64,000 nucleotides of DNA. Origin: Talpa occidentalis. Taxonomy: Eukaryota; Chordata; Mammalia; Eulipotyphla; Talpidae. This document shows positions 12,011 through 21,330 of the stretch, in pieces. A program made the position numbers and the translations under genes. Each line of letters starts with the position of its first letter. Position 1 is the stretch's first letter. The notes under the pieces are model-generated. The model did not search any database. It was not told where the DNA came from and worked only from the letters and a program-made list of their open reading frames with translations. The stretch lies in contig NW_023605305.1 of assembly GCF_014898055.3 (NCBI RefSeq), forward strand, positions 110,766,734-110,830,733. The letters are read 5' to 3'.

Positions 12011-12369
12011 TAGCCTCCACAGACAAACCATTTCACCAGCCACTTTGCCTTTGTTTACTCCTGCTCCCCCCAGGAGCTCCCTTTGGGGGGCCTCCCAAGC
12101 TGAGCTCTCACCTCCGTTGTTCTAAATGTGTCCAGATGGCTCCGGCTTGCAGTCTGGACTTCAGAGCCCCACAGAGAGCCTAGGACTCTTAGGGGCAGGC
12201 TGCATGCATGGGTCCCTGTGAAATACAATTTGGGATCTTCAGAATGTGCCGCGTCTGTTCATTGAGAAGCAGGCAGCTGATTGGAGAACATTCTGGGAGG
12301 GGCTGGGGGCATTCTGGTGTTGGCGCAGCTGCAACTGTGGTGCCAGCTCTCGACCACACAGGACTCAGT

Positions 12370-12475
12370 TCCACAGGATCAGACCCACATCTGTCCTGTA
12401 TCCCTGGCGTCTAGACATGTTGCTGAGACATAACAGGTACCCCACAAATGTTTGGAAAGTGACTGAGTAGCTAAA
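12370..12475 (+). repeat. L2 3' end relic, sense
   Basis: CTGTATCCCTGGCGTCTAGA...AACAGGTACCCCACAAATGTTTGGAAAGTGA copies the L2 tail order (the values-and-date phrase ending in an AATGTTTG.TGAATG block). Confidence 0.55.
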
Positions 12476-13074
12476 AGGGGAATCTTTTAATAAGCTAGTG
12501 ATGGGTCAGACAAGGTTTACTAACCAATTTCATTTCTTTTCCACCACCATATTGTCCAACCAGATGGACGGGCTGTTCAGGTATTTGAACTTTGTCATTC
12601 TGGGCTGTCATTTATCCCAACACACACAAGAGCCCCGATGTCAAATATCTGAGTAATGTTGGTAAGAGTAGAATTTGTTTTCTCTTCAGCAATATTCAGT
12701 GGAACATTCTGTGGGATGGAAGTTCCTATGGAAATAGCCACAGTGAAGCTAGTGCCTACCATATTGAACAACCCAATGCTGGAGAACCTACATTAACTTG
12801 TCAGAGTTCTCAAGAAGGTATCTGGAAATAACTGGTCAGGCCCAGACTTTCTGATAAGCTTGGTGGGTGACATGCTGGTTGCAGGTTCCTTGCTTGTCAA
12901 TTTGGGTAAGCCGAGTCCCAGAGCCACGCCTTGGTTGACTGTTTTCTGGACAGACATATTACCTGAGTTTTATGGTGCAGTTCAAGGAGGGTGTGTCGAT
13001 AAGAGTCCCTTTCTGTGTGGTTACAGGCCTGTCTCAAGTCCCCAGGGCCTGGCTAGCCAGAGGCGGAACAGCCT
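12476..13074. other. Unassigned sequence
   Basis: No gene recognised. A 79-codon open frame at 12592-12831 has no family resemblance and no clear splice borders. Confidence 0.35.
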
Positions 13075-13150
13075 AGAGCAGTGGTTCTTAACCTCTGGAG
13101 TGACCTAGAATTTGCTTTTCTAGCAAGCACCTCAGGGGACTCTGGTATTA
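13075..13150. mobile_element. MER5A-like hAT DNA transposon fragment
   Basis: AGAGCAGTGGTTCTTAACCTCTGG followed by AGAATTTGCTTTTCTAGCAAGCACCTCAGG matches the terminus and the middle of MER5A. The centre is deleted. Non-autonomous and inactive. Confidence 0.6.
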
Positions 13151-14249
13151 TATCTGTGGTCTTTACCCCACACTGAGCAAGACCACCAGCAGGTGGGTCA
13201 TCACTCAATGTCCGCGGAGCAACCTCAGCAGGCCAAGATTCCCTGGGACACGCGTGGTCCGCACCCATCCCCCACATAAGCCCTCCCTCTCCCACTGAGG
13301 GGTCCTTCTTTCCTGCTCCACCTGGTGGAGTCCTCAACCTGCAGAATTCTGCCTCACACCACCTCACCAGCACTTCTTTCCTGGGTCACCCATGTGTCAC
13401 CTGGCTACCGCTGTGAGTGGAAGGTGAGACACACGGGCTAAGGAGGAACTTAACCATCTTTGCATACACAGCACCAAGCCATGATACCTGCCCAGCATAG
13501 GTATTTATTGTCTCATCCCCCTGTTCAAATTTCTCCTAGTTGTCTCTCAAAGAGGAGTGAGTACCAGCAACGACTCATCCTTTGGACATTAGTGCCTCCC
13601 AAGCACACAGAGCAGATGGGAAGATCAGAGAGCGGCTTAGATGTGGGTGAAAGGCTTTAGATTTCTCAGGGCGTTTGTTCCACTTGGAATCCAACTTCAG
13701 ATCCTAATCAGGAGCCTTAGGCAGGGCAGCGGGTGGGAGAAGCCTCCCTGGGCGGATTTCCACGAACTCTAGGCCAGACCTCCACTTCCTCTCCAAAGTA
13801 ACCAGGGCACTGCAGCACCCTCAGCCCACCCCACCCCAGCACAAACATGTGCACACACACAGACACACACACACACACACCAGGCATCACCTCCACTAAG
13901 CCCTTGCCACAAGTGACAGTAGTCATTTTCTACTTAGAGCTCCCTGCACTACGGTACCATCCAAATCATAGCTACCGTCTTCAAGCATCTGAAGTGCTCT
14001 CTGGATGGGCCTGTTAACGCTCAGTATGAAGGAAAGAAACTACAGGCGTTGGGAAGGTGGGTGTTAAACTGACCTAGACCGTTTCCGCTCTTCACTGAGT
14101 CTTTATACGGCTTCTGAGGAGGTTGAGAGTGTCATTCTCAGAGCTGGAGCTCAGGTTTGTGGAGGCGCCAGAGCCTTGGCTCCACTTTCCTCCTTTTTTT
14201 TTTTTTAAACTCCAATTTCTTTGAGTTCTGTCACTATAAGCTTTTCATT
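13151..14249. other. Unassigned sequence with (AC)n
   Basis: No gene recognised. Contains an interrupted (AC)n run at 13852-13881. Confidence 0.35.
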
Positions 14250-14400
14250 TACTTTTATATATTTAACAAGCATTCCCTGAGGCCCTCCTATATGCAAGGA
14301 AGCATTTCAAACATCTTGAAGGACACAGATGGGAAGCATGGCCCCCACCCACCCAGGCCTGGTCTGATGGGCGAGACTGACGGAGCCACGACAGTCCCGC
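14250..14400 (-). repeat. L2 3' end relic, antisense
   Basis: TATTTAACAAGCATTCCCTGAGGCCCTCCTATATGCAAGG, then a GACACAGATGGGAAGCATGGCCCCCA block, is the inverted L2 tail order. Confidence 0.55.
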
Positions 14401-14529
14401 TGGGCCAAGCCGAGCAGAGGGAAGGCCGAGTGTCCCGCAGACACATTAGTTTTCTCCATTTCTAAGCTGGACCTTATTTGCTCCTTAAAAGGAAGTAATT
14501 TGATAGGAGCCAACCTTTAGGTCAAAGAC

Positions 14530-14607
14530 AAACCAAGAGGTAGTTAAGTATATCTCTGACTAAATAAATGAAAATAAAACTTAACATACCAAAACTTCTG
14601 GGATGCA
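14530..14607 (+). mobile_element. L1 ORF2 fragment, sense (left part)
   Basis: AATGAAAATAAAACTTAACATACCAAAACTTCTGGGATGCAACAAAA is the L1 ORF2 codon run just upstream of the reverse transcriptase domain. The same element continues after the SINE at 14894. Disrupted by stops. Confidence 0.75.
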
Positions 14608-14893
14608 ACAAAACATTAATTTTTTTTTTTAGATTTATTTATACAAGAACTGGGGTACAGGCCAGATGTGCAGGAGGGTGAGAGGTTTCACCAGAGACAG
14701 AGCGGGGAACAGAACAGGCAGACTGATGAAATACACTGCTGAGGGGAGCAGCGGGCAAGACAGGAGAGGTCTGTCGCGCCATGTGGGACCCTCGCTGGCC
14801 GGCTGGGATCAAACCGGTGCTGCAGAGGCTGAGGACAGCTTCACAGTGTGGTGCTCAACTGCCTGCACCACCAGGGGAGGCCCCAAAAAAGGA
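14608..14893 (-). mobile_element. tRNA-derived SINE, copy 3, inserted in L1
   Basis: Antisense copy with head at 14882 and tail in the poly-T at 14620-14631. The element splits one L1 ORF2 copy; imperfect AAAACATTAA/GGAACATTAA flanks are the likely target-site duplication. Middle region carries GACCCTCGCTGGCCGGCTGGGATCAAACC-like text, a second subtype of this SINE. Overlapping open frames (14666-14992, 14809-15000) are repeat-derived. Confidence 0.85.
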
Positions 14894-15530
14894 ACATTAA
14901 GGAAGTTTATAAACACCAACATTTTAAGAAGAGCTCTCAACCTATATATCTTCAGAGATTGGGAAAAAAGAATAAACTCACCCCAAAATTGAAGGAACAC
15001 AATAATAAGAATTAGAGCAGAAATAGATCAAATAGAGAACAAAGAACAAAGGAAAAACCAACAAAAGTAAGAATTTTTAAAAGATAGACAAAATTTGCCT
15101 AGATTAACTAAAGAGAGGGAGGATTCAAATTATAATTTAGAAATTAAAAAGAATAAAAATAAAGGTATTATAGCTAAGGACAAACATAAGGAATTATTAT
15201 GAACAATGCCAATAAGTTAACCTAGATAAAATGCACTGAAATCTCTATAAACAAACAGGATTTAATGTAAACAACATTAAGAGTTTTAACAGCATAATAA
15301 TAATCATTGAGATAATATCAGTAATCAAAAGTCTTCCAATAAAGAAAAGTCCAGCATCGTGTGCCCTCCAGGCAAATTTTTATCAGACATATAAAGAAGA
15401 ACACAAAGCCTTTTTCAATTCTTTGAAAAAATTAAAGGGCAAACAACTCTGATATGATATCATTTTTGAGGCCAGCATCAATTTGCTTCTAAAAGCCACA
15501 CAATCAGAAAATGACAGGTGATTATGGGTG
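14894..15530 (+). mobile_element. L1 ORF2 fragment, sense (right part)
   Basis: AATAAGAATTAGAGCAGAAATAGATC, then GAACAAAGAACAAAGG..AAAACCAACAAAAG and later CCAGGCAAATTTTTATCAGACATATAAAGAAGA, is L1 ORF2 in the reverse transcriptase region. Many stops and indels; not functional. Confidence 0.75.
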
Positions 15531-15824
15531 GACATTACTTGCCCGAGGGACCCCCACCTGCCTCCCCAGATCCTGTTTGTGTGGGTTCAAGGGGCTGGGC
15601 CACTTCTTCCTGGAATGCCTGGACAGTGCCCAAGGTACAAGGAACCAGGAAGGCCTGGACATCCCTGAGTGGGGGAGGGTTGTTTCCCAGGGAGCACCCC
15701 TCTGGGTGAGTCTGGGCTGGTCCTTTGGAATATGAGCAGGAGGAAGGAGGGGCATACAGGCCGACCCCTAACTCTGTATCACTCTTGATATTGTCACAGG
15801 TGGCCTTTCAGTGACAACAACGTG

Positions 15825-15985
15825 CCAACCACGTGGCTACCTCATTACATCCTCATGAGGTGGGTTCATTTTCCTTTGCATGGGAGAGAAAACTGAGGCT
15901 CAGAGAGGGTAAGCAGCCTGCCCAAGGTCACACAGTGCAAAACGATAGAGCCAAGATTTCAATTCCCAGTCTAACTCCACATACC
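15825..15985 (-). repeat. MIR relic, antisense
   Basis: CCTCATGAGGTGGGTTCATTTTCC, GAGAAAACTGAGGCTCAGAGAGGGTAAGCAGCCTGCCCAAGGTCACACAGTG and a CAATTCCCAGTCTAACTCC end are near-textbook inverted MIR blocks. Confidence 0.85.
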
Positions 15986-16509
15986 ATAATCTCCCCACAA
16001 ACGAGTCTTTCCTTCTTCTGGGGAGTGCCACCCCGTCCCCGAGTGAGCTGCCGGAAGCAGTGCTGGTGGTGACGGTGACTCTGTCCGGGACAAGGGGGTG
16101 AAGCCCAGTCCGCCCCTTAGGCGTCCCCAGGGCAGCCTGCAGGCCCTACCCCTGGGCCCCTCCCTGCCCAGCTCCCTCTGCAGCGGCCTTCCTGGGGCCA
16201 GGCTGGTCTCGGGGAGAGAGGATGTGGCGTCCACGGCGGCACGCTCGGGAGTCCTCCCTCACCCTGATGCCTCCTCCCGTGTCCACTCTCTGCTGTGAAA
16301 GATGTCACAGCCCAGGCGGGCCTGCCCAGGGCTCGGCGTCTAGGGCAGGGCTGCGCCTCTTGTTGGGGACTGAGCAGGCCGAGCCCACTGTCACGACCCT
16401 TTCAGGCCTTGTTTCCTGTTGTTTCTCTAACATTTGCCCGTGGTGGTGCTAACCCACGGCCCGTGAGCACAGTCCCTTCGCAATGTGGTGCCAAGTGCTG
16501 CTTTGACAC

Positions 16510-16537
16510 GCTCAGGTTGGTTCGCTCAGGTTGGTTC
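16510..16537. repeat. Exact 14-base tandem duplication
   Basis: GCTCAGGTTGGTTC occurs twice head to tail without a mismatch (16510-16523 and 16524-16537), and the next three bases repeat again as GCT. Confidence 0.9.
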
Positions 16538-16611
16538 GCTTCCTAAGCTCCTTAATGACAACAAAGGAACGAGGTATAAAGCCTCAAGGGAGGGAAGCCA
16601 CCGTTGCCAGG

Positions 16612-16667
16612 AAGTGACAGATTTTGATCGTGGAAACCAAAGTGACAGATTTTGATGGCGGAAACTG
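16612..16667. repeat. 28-base tandem duplication
   Basis: AAGTGACAGATTTTGAT opens both copies (16612 and 16640), which then run CGTGGAAACC and GGCGGAAACT. The copies differ at a few bases. It sits about 75 bases after the 14-base duplication. Confidence 0.9.
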
Positions 16668-17180
16668 ATGGGAGGGCTGGCGGGTGCTGTCAGCAGAGGG
16701 TTACTCGGAGGGGACACGGTAGGTCCCCCCAGAACCAAGTCTGGAACCTGAATGTGTCTGGTGGGGACAAAGCGTGGACTGGAAACAGGGGCCGATCGAG
16801 AATCTGTTGTGGACAAGGTAGACTTCCTGTGCCCACCCCCAGCACACCGCCCGGCTATGGCGCTGCCCCGAGGAAGAAGTGGGGGGTCTCCTGTCGAGGG
16901 GATGACAGTGGGGACACTCTGATCACGTCTTATAGAGAGGCTCCAGCATCATGAGGTCGTGAATAGAGACTGGCTGGGAAGGGAGGTAGTGAGGCGTGTT
17001 CCCCCAGACCGGAGATGCAGGCCCCCAAGGGAGACCTTCAGAGGCTGAGTTTGGAGGGTGCCCCAGGGAAGCCCACTCAGAACCCCGACAGGGAACTTCA
17101 TGCCTCCCTTCCACGCAGCCTGCCCATATGCATCCCTCCTTCCTCACCTGCTCCCTCCCTGCTCCTGCTTCCCCTGCTTA

Positions 17181-17208
17181 GGGCTTAGGGGGTGGGGGGA
17201 AGGGAGGG
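17181..17208 (+). other. G-quadruplex candidate
   Basis: Six G runs of three or more separated by loops of one to four bases (GGGCTTAGGGGGTGGGGGG, then AAGGGAGGG). Confidence 0.55.
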
Positions 17209-17305
17209 CGCTCTTTCCCTGCATCAGCCAAGACAGTTCACTTCTTGTCCTGCCTGCTCCTGGGAGAGGAGGAGCCTCTCTCCTGACGGCCGTGACCTAC
17301 CCCCA

Positions 17306-17321
17306 CCAGCAGAGGGCGCCG
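17306..17321 (+). promoter_or_regulatory. Strong CTCF-like motif (forward)
   Basis: CCAGCAGAGGGCGCCG matches every informative position of the CTCF core. It lies about 100 bases after the G-quadruplex candidate. Best CTCF-like match in the window; binding itself is not shown by sequence. Confidence 0.55.
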
Positions 17322-17659
17322 TAGCGGGGAGAAGGAGATTCTGGGGCAGGGCACCCACCTCTGGCAGCTGCACCCTCATGTAACAGGGGAGATGTGAGCT
17401 CCCACTGTGCCGCTCCCAGCTGTGAATTTGGACACATGACATAACCACCTGGGTCTTTGTTTCCTCCTGTGTTTTAGGGGGTACATGTCCACCCCCTTCA
17501 CTTGCCAGGGCTGCCGTGACATGGGGAGAAAACCATCCTTTCAAGCGCAGGCTTTTCCTGTGGACCATCTCTGCATTCATGGCTGTCATGAGTGACCTTC
17601 CAGGCCCCGGCCTGTCATCTGTCAATGACTCTTGCTCCTGATGCTTATGCTTCTCCACC

Positions 17660-17760
17660 CCAAGTACCACTAGGCACCCCATGCTAGGCACTGTGGGGGT
17701 GTCAGAGGCCATTAAGACAGGCGCTGGCCCTCAAGGGGCCCCAGCCTAGTTATGCAGAGG
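17660..17760 (-). repeat. L2 3' end relic, antisense
   Basis: CATGCTAGGCACTGTGGGGGTGTCAGAGGCCATTAAGACAGGCGCTGGCCCTCAAGGGGC follows the inverted L2 tail order (tally of size, date, count, then direction to the supply). Confidence 0.5.
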
Positions 17761-17799
17761 CCGGGCACAGTGAACTTCCTACCAGGGGAGCAGCAGGGC

Positions 17800-17995
17800 T
17801 GCTGGACTTGGGTTTTCTGGTTTAAATGCCGCCCGGCTCTCACGCCTCTGGAACCAGGGACAAGTTGCCTCTTGTGGAATAACTTCTCCAGTCTGCCTTT
17901 GCTCGTGCTTGAAGTAGAAAAATGTCCCTACGTACCGCAGAGGGTTGTTCTGAAACTCATTGAGTAGTGTGCAAAGCCCGAGGGTGGCACAGGCC
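17800..17995 (+). repeat. MIR relic, sense
   Basis: GGTTTTCTGGTTTAAATGCC, ACAAGTTGCCTC, AGTAGAAAAATG, GTACCGCAGAGGGTTGTTCTGAAACTCATTGAGTAGTGTGCAAAGC align in order with MIR. A shorter possible MIR fragment precedes it at about 17400-17480. Confidence 0.65.
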
Positions 17996-18744
17996 TCGAA
18001 AGAACCGCGCTGCCCGCAGACCCTTCTGCGTGTTAGGATGTCCAGAGCAGCAGGAAAGAGAAAGGTGGCAGGCAGCCCAGAGGAGGCAGGAGGAAGACGC
18101 AGCGTCCACCCTGGGGGGAAGAGCAGTGGGAAGCAGCAGCTCAGGGCTGCGGAGGGGCGAGCAGGTAGGAGCCTGCCTCGTGGAGAAGGGGTTTCTGTTT
18201 GGGGCGTGCAAGTGGGACAGGAGACCTCAGGTTTGAGGGCAGGTTTTAGCAGCAGCGATCATTGCAGAGCTCGTGAAATGCTCTGGATTTCCTTGGATCT
18301 TTGCTCACGACTCATCTCAGATCATCCCGCCAACACCCCAGCACCCCCTTTGCACACTGAGGCTCGGGAGCCTGAGCAGGTGGATGCTTCCCTGACCCAG
18401 TGGAGGTTCTAGAACGCTTTCCCTGCTGCAGCTTCCTGGAGAGAAGCTGGAGGTTGGAGGGTGGGGTGAGGGCCCGGGAGGGCGCAGGCCTGGGGCATCG
18501 CCACCCCAGGGGAAGGGCCGCGGGAGGCTACCACCACCCTCCCTGGTTCTCTTCCAAGGGGATCGTCAAGATGGGGAACTGGACTGCGCCGAGAGGAAGC
18601 CGGACTTTTAAAACAATTCTGGGGATTTTATAAACTGTCACGTGCAGCGCTTCATGAAACTCACTTTGGGAGACCGGAAGGCAGGGCCCCGGTTCTGAAG
18701 ACCCCTTCACTGCCTTCTGCACACACGATTACGTCAGTGGGGCA
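17996..18744. other. GC-rich unassigned sequence
   Basis: No gene recognised. A weak antisense MIR-like patch may lie at about 18310-18385. Open frames at 17960-18412 and 17967-18236 overlap in different frames on the same strand and neither has recognisable features. Confidence 0.35.
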
Positions 18745-18905
18745 GATGAATGGAGCGCTTTCAACTGCACAGACACCCTCTGACGTAGGTGCCCTTAAGC
18801 CCGTTTTCAGAGAGGGGCTTGGAGGAAGCACAGAGAGGTTAGGTACGTTGCTCAGCATCACACAGCTTGGATTCAGTCATGTCCCCACGACTACTGTTCT
18901 TTCCG
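18745..18905 (-). repeat. MIR relic, antisense
   Basis: CTCTGACGTAGGTGCCCTTAAGCCCGTTTTCAGAGAGGGGCTTGGAGGAAGCACAGAGAGGTTAGGTACGTTGCTCAGCATCACACAGCTTGG is clearly inverted MIR. It overlaps a minus-strand open frame (18891-19523), another reason not to call that frame a gene. Confidence 0.75.
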
Positions 18906-19129
18906 CTCATACTGTCCTGCCTCCCCAACACTGGAGCTCGCAGTGCTGGGTGCAAGCGCCCGCAGAAATGAGCAGAAACCCAAGGAGAGGCCAGGCTGTG
19001 TGAGCTGGACCCTCGGGGCAAGTTTCCCAGACTCGCTGGACTTGGAAGCACTCAAAGGGGGAGGGGCGCTGGGAGATGTTTTCTGATGGAGGATTAGCAA
19101 AGGTAAAGTTTCAGAATAAATGTGGGCAA

Positions 19130-19270
19130 TGCTCCTTCTGTGAGACATAATCCTCTCTAACTCTCCAACTTCCCATCTGTAAAATGGAAAGAATTGCACC
19201 CCCCATGTGTGGGAAGGTTGAGAATCGAGTAAGATGATAATTGTGAAGACACAAATATCACAGGTCATTT
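19130..19270 (+). repeat. MIR relic, sense
   Basis: AACTCTCCAACTTCCCATCTGTAAAATGG, then GGGAAGGTTGAGAATCGAGTAAGATGATAATTGTG, is MIR 3' half. Confidence 0.65.
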
Positions 19271-19999
19271 CCATGACAGACTCACATGGATAGACCTGGA
19301 AATAGCGCCCACGTTCTTGGGCATGATGGTGGGACAGTGCATGGGGTGTGGGAGGCAGAAGAGAGAGAAGAGACTTGGGAATAACAGCTGAAAGGTGGAG
19401 GGAGTCTCCATAAGGGTGGGGAGCACCTACTGCCAGGTGAAGTTGACCTGGCACCCAGAGTACTATCTGCAGAGCCCAAGGGTGCTGTATGGGAACAGTC
19501 AGATAGAGCAGCTCTGAGCCCACCCCTCTGAGGCTCCCATGCTGTGAACCTCAGTCTCCATGTCTGTACCCCGGGGGGCTTGTTACACGGGTATGTTACA
19601 TGTGTCGTTCTGAGGACTCCTTGGGTGTGTGTGTTGGGACTCACCCACGAGCAGCTCGGCGTGCTGTGAGCTGCCCAGGTCTCCTAAGTTCTGCCTCCCA
19701 AAGGTCATGGGAGGCGACTGGATACAAGTCGAGGAACTGGGACTTAGGTCAAACAAATATTTGGAAAGATGAGGTTCACGGTGCTCTGGAGATGCGGCTC
19801 CTTCCCTGCTCCACCAAGTTCTTAGATCCACTTCACTCCCTCCTCCTGCCTGGGTACCCCAGGTTTCCAGGAGCACCCCCTCCAGGCTGCAATGGGTGTC
19901 TGCTGCCACCTGTAGGCCCCCTATGGCATTGCCTCCCTGTCCAGCATTAGGGGGAGCACTCCCAGCTTCCTCTCCTCAGAGGTCTTATTACTCTTAAAT
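19271..19999. other. Unassigned sequence
   Basis: No gene recognised; open frames at 19282-19644 and 19583-19909 overlap on the same strand in different frames and look like chance. Confidence 0.35.
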
Positions 20000-20220
20000 C
20001 CACCTATTTAGTTTATTAAATTGAGGTGAAATTAGTTTATAATATGGCATGAGTTAGGGGTGTAGGATCGTGCCTTCAAGTGTTGTTACCATACGGCACC
20101 ACAGAACACCCGCAACCTCCACCACAGGCCAAAATGCTCCCTCCGCGCTCTGCTTCTCTGCTCCCCTCTGGTAGCCTCAGTTCTATGGTCAGATTTCGAG
20201 CCCTGTGGCTCCCAGCAAGT
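20000..20220 (-). mobile_element. Old L1 3' end, antisense
   Basis: TTTATTAAATTGAGGTGAAATTAGTTTATAATATGGCATGAG, then GTTACCATACGGCACC and CTCCCCTCTGGTAGCCTCAGTTCTATGGTCAGA, is the inverted 3' UTR of old mammalian L1s. Confidence 0.6.
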
Positions 20221-20479
20221 GCCGCTGTCTCTGCACTCTGGGCCTCTCCCCAGCCCCTGCCCTGCCGCGCTCGACAGTCCTGCCTCGCACCAGCTGCATC
20301 CCTCCTGCTGCTATTGACCTGTATCTTGGGCTCTCCTAGCCCAGCCCTGAAAGGAAGGAGAAAGGAAGATGTCTGCAGTTTCTTGATAGGGCCACCAAGC
20401 TCCAGGAGCCCCCGCGGACAAGGAAGACCACACCCCAGTTCTCCCAAGATGGACTGGAACCCTCAAGCCCACCAAGGCA

Positions 20480-20625
20480 CTTGTGCCCCTTTAGCCTCAT
20501 CCTGAGCAATCTGCCTCTCTGGGAATCCTCTTGCCTAGAATCTTCTCCCCATCACAGTCACTCTCCATGCGTCCTCCTCAGCAGCATAGACACATACTAG
20601 GAGCTCAAGGAACACACCTTTTTAC
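20480..20625 (+). repeat. L2 relic, sense
   Basis: CTCTGGGAATCCTCTTGCC and AGCATAGACACATACTAGGAGCTCAAGGAACACAC resemble the L2 3' end. Diverged. Confidence 0.4.
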
Positions 20626-21149
20626 TGGGGAATGTCATTTTCCAAGTGCCCAGCCCAGGACCACCCTGTACCCGCATCGGAGTCCTACCCACCCGCCATG
20701 CCCACAGCACACCTGGCTCTGGCTGCTGCCTGTGCCTCTCTGTGGCAGGCCTGGGCCCATGTCCCTCTGCAGAGGTCGACGACTGCACGGTGTCTTGGGA
20801 TCCAGTGACACGTGGAATGGGACAGATTCATCTTCCACTAGAATTCAGAGAAGGTCACAGGCTTCCCGAGCAAGGACATAGTGACTGTCAGGCCTTCGGA
20901 CCTCCGACCCTCTCCCTGGGCTCCTCTGACCCTGCAGGGATCATTGCTGGGGGGAGCCGACCCTTGAGCCTGGGGGAGTGAGGAATAGCTGCTTTGCTGC
21001 TTCTTTCTGGAGCCTTTGGTGCAGCAAACCAGAGCGCAGAGCTGAGGGCTGTGAAGGACTTTGCACCTTCCTTGCATGGAGGCCAAGCGACACAGGGATT
21101 CTCCCCAGGAGGCCCGTGGCTCATCTCACTCAGAGACAGCCAACTGCAC

Positions 21150-21330
21150 ACATTCACTGAGTCCTTCAATTGCTGCAATAGATTTTGAGCACATACCAAG
21201 AACGGTGCTAGGCCGTGGGGGTGCAGAGATGACCATTGTATGCAAGAGCATCTCTGTCCTCATGGAGCATGTAGTGCCACAGGGAAGACACCAAACGCTG
21301 GGCTGGGGGGATTGTTTGAGCATCGATGCC
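21150..21330 (-). repeat. L2 3' end relic, antisense
   Basis: GATTTTGAGCACATACCAAGAACGGTGCTAGGCCGTGGGGGTGCAGAGATGACC and CTCTGTCCTCATGGAGCATGTAGTG are inverted L2 tail blocks. Confidence 0.7.

Larger units (their letters stand above)
15986..17400. other. GC-rich unassigned sequence
   Basis: No gene recognised although many overlapping frames on both strands are open, as expected from GC content. Contains the tandem duplications at 16510-16667, the G-quadruplex candidate at 17181-17208 and the CTCF-like site at 17306. Confidence 0.4.

Noticed and set aside
14666..15000. Open frames spanning SINE copy 3
   Set aside because: Repeat-derived, as are those at 1534-1767, 55285-55530, 56218-56460 and 63514-63711.
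18891..19523. 210-codon minus-strand open frame
   Set aside because: It crosses two MIR relics (18745-18905 and 19130-19270) in opposite orientations and has no domain or splice-bounded structure; chance opening of a GC-rich stretch.
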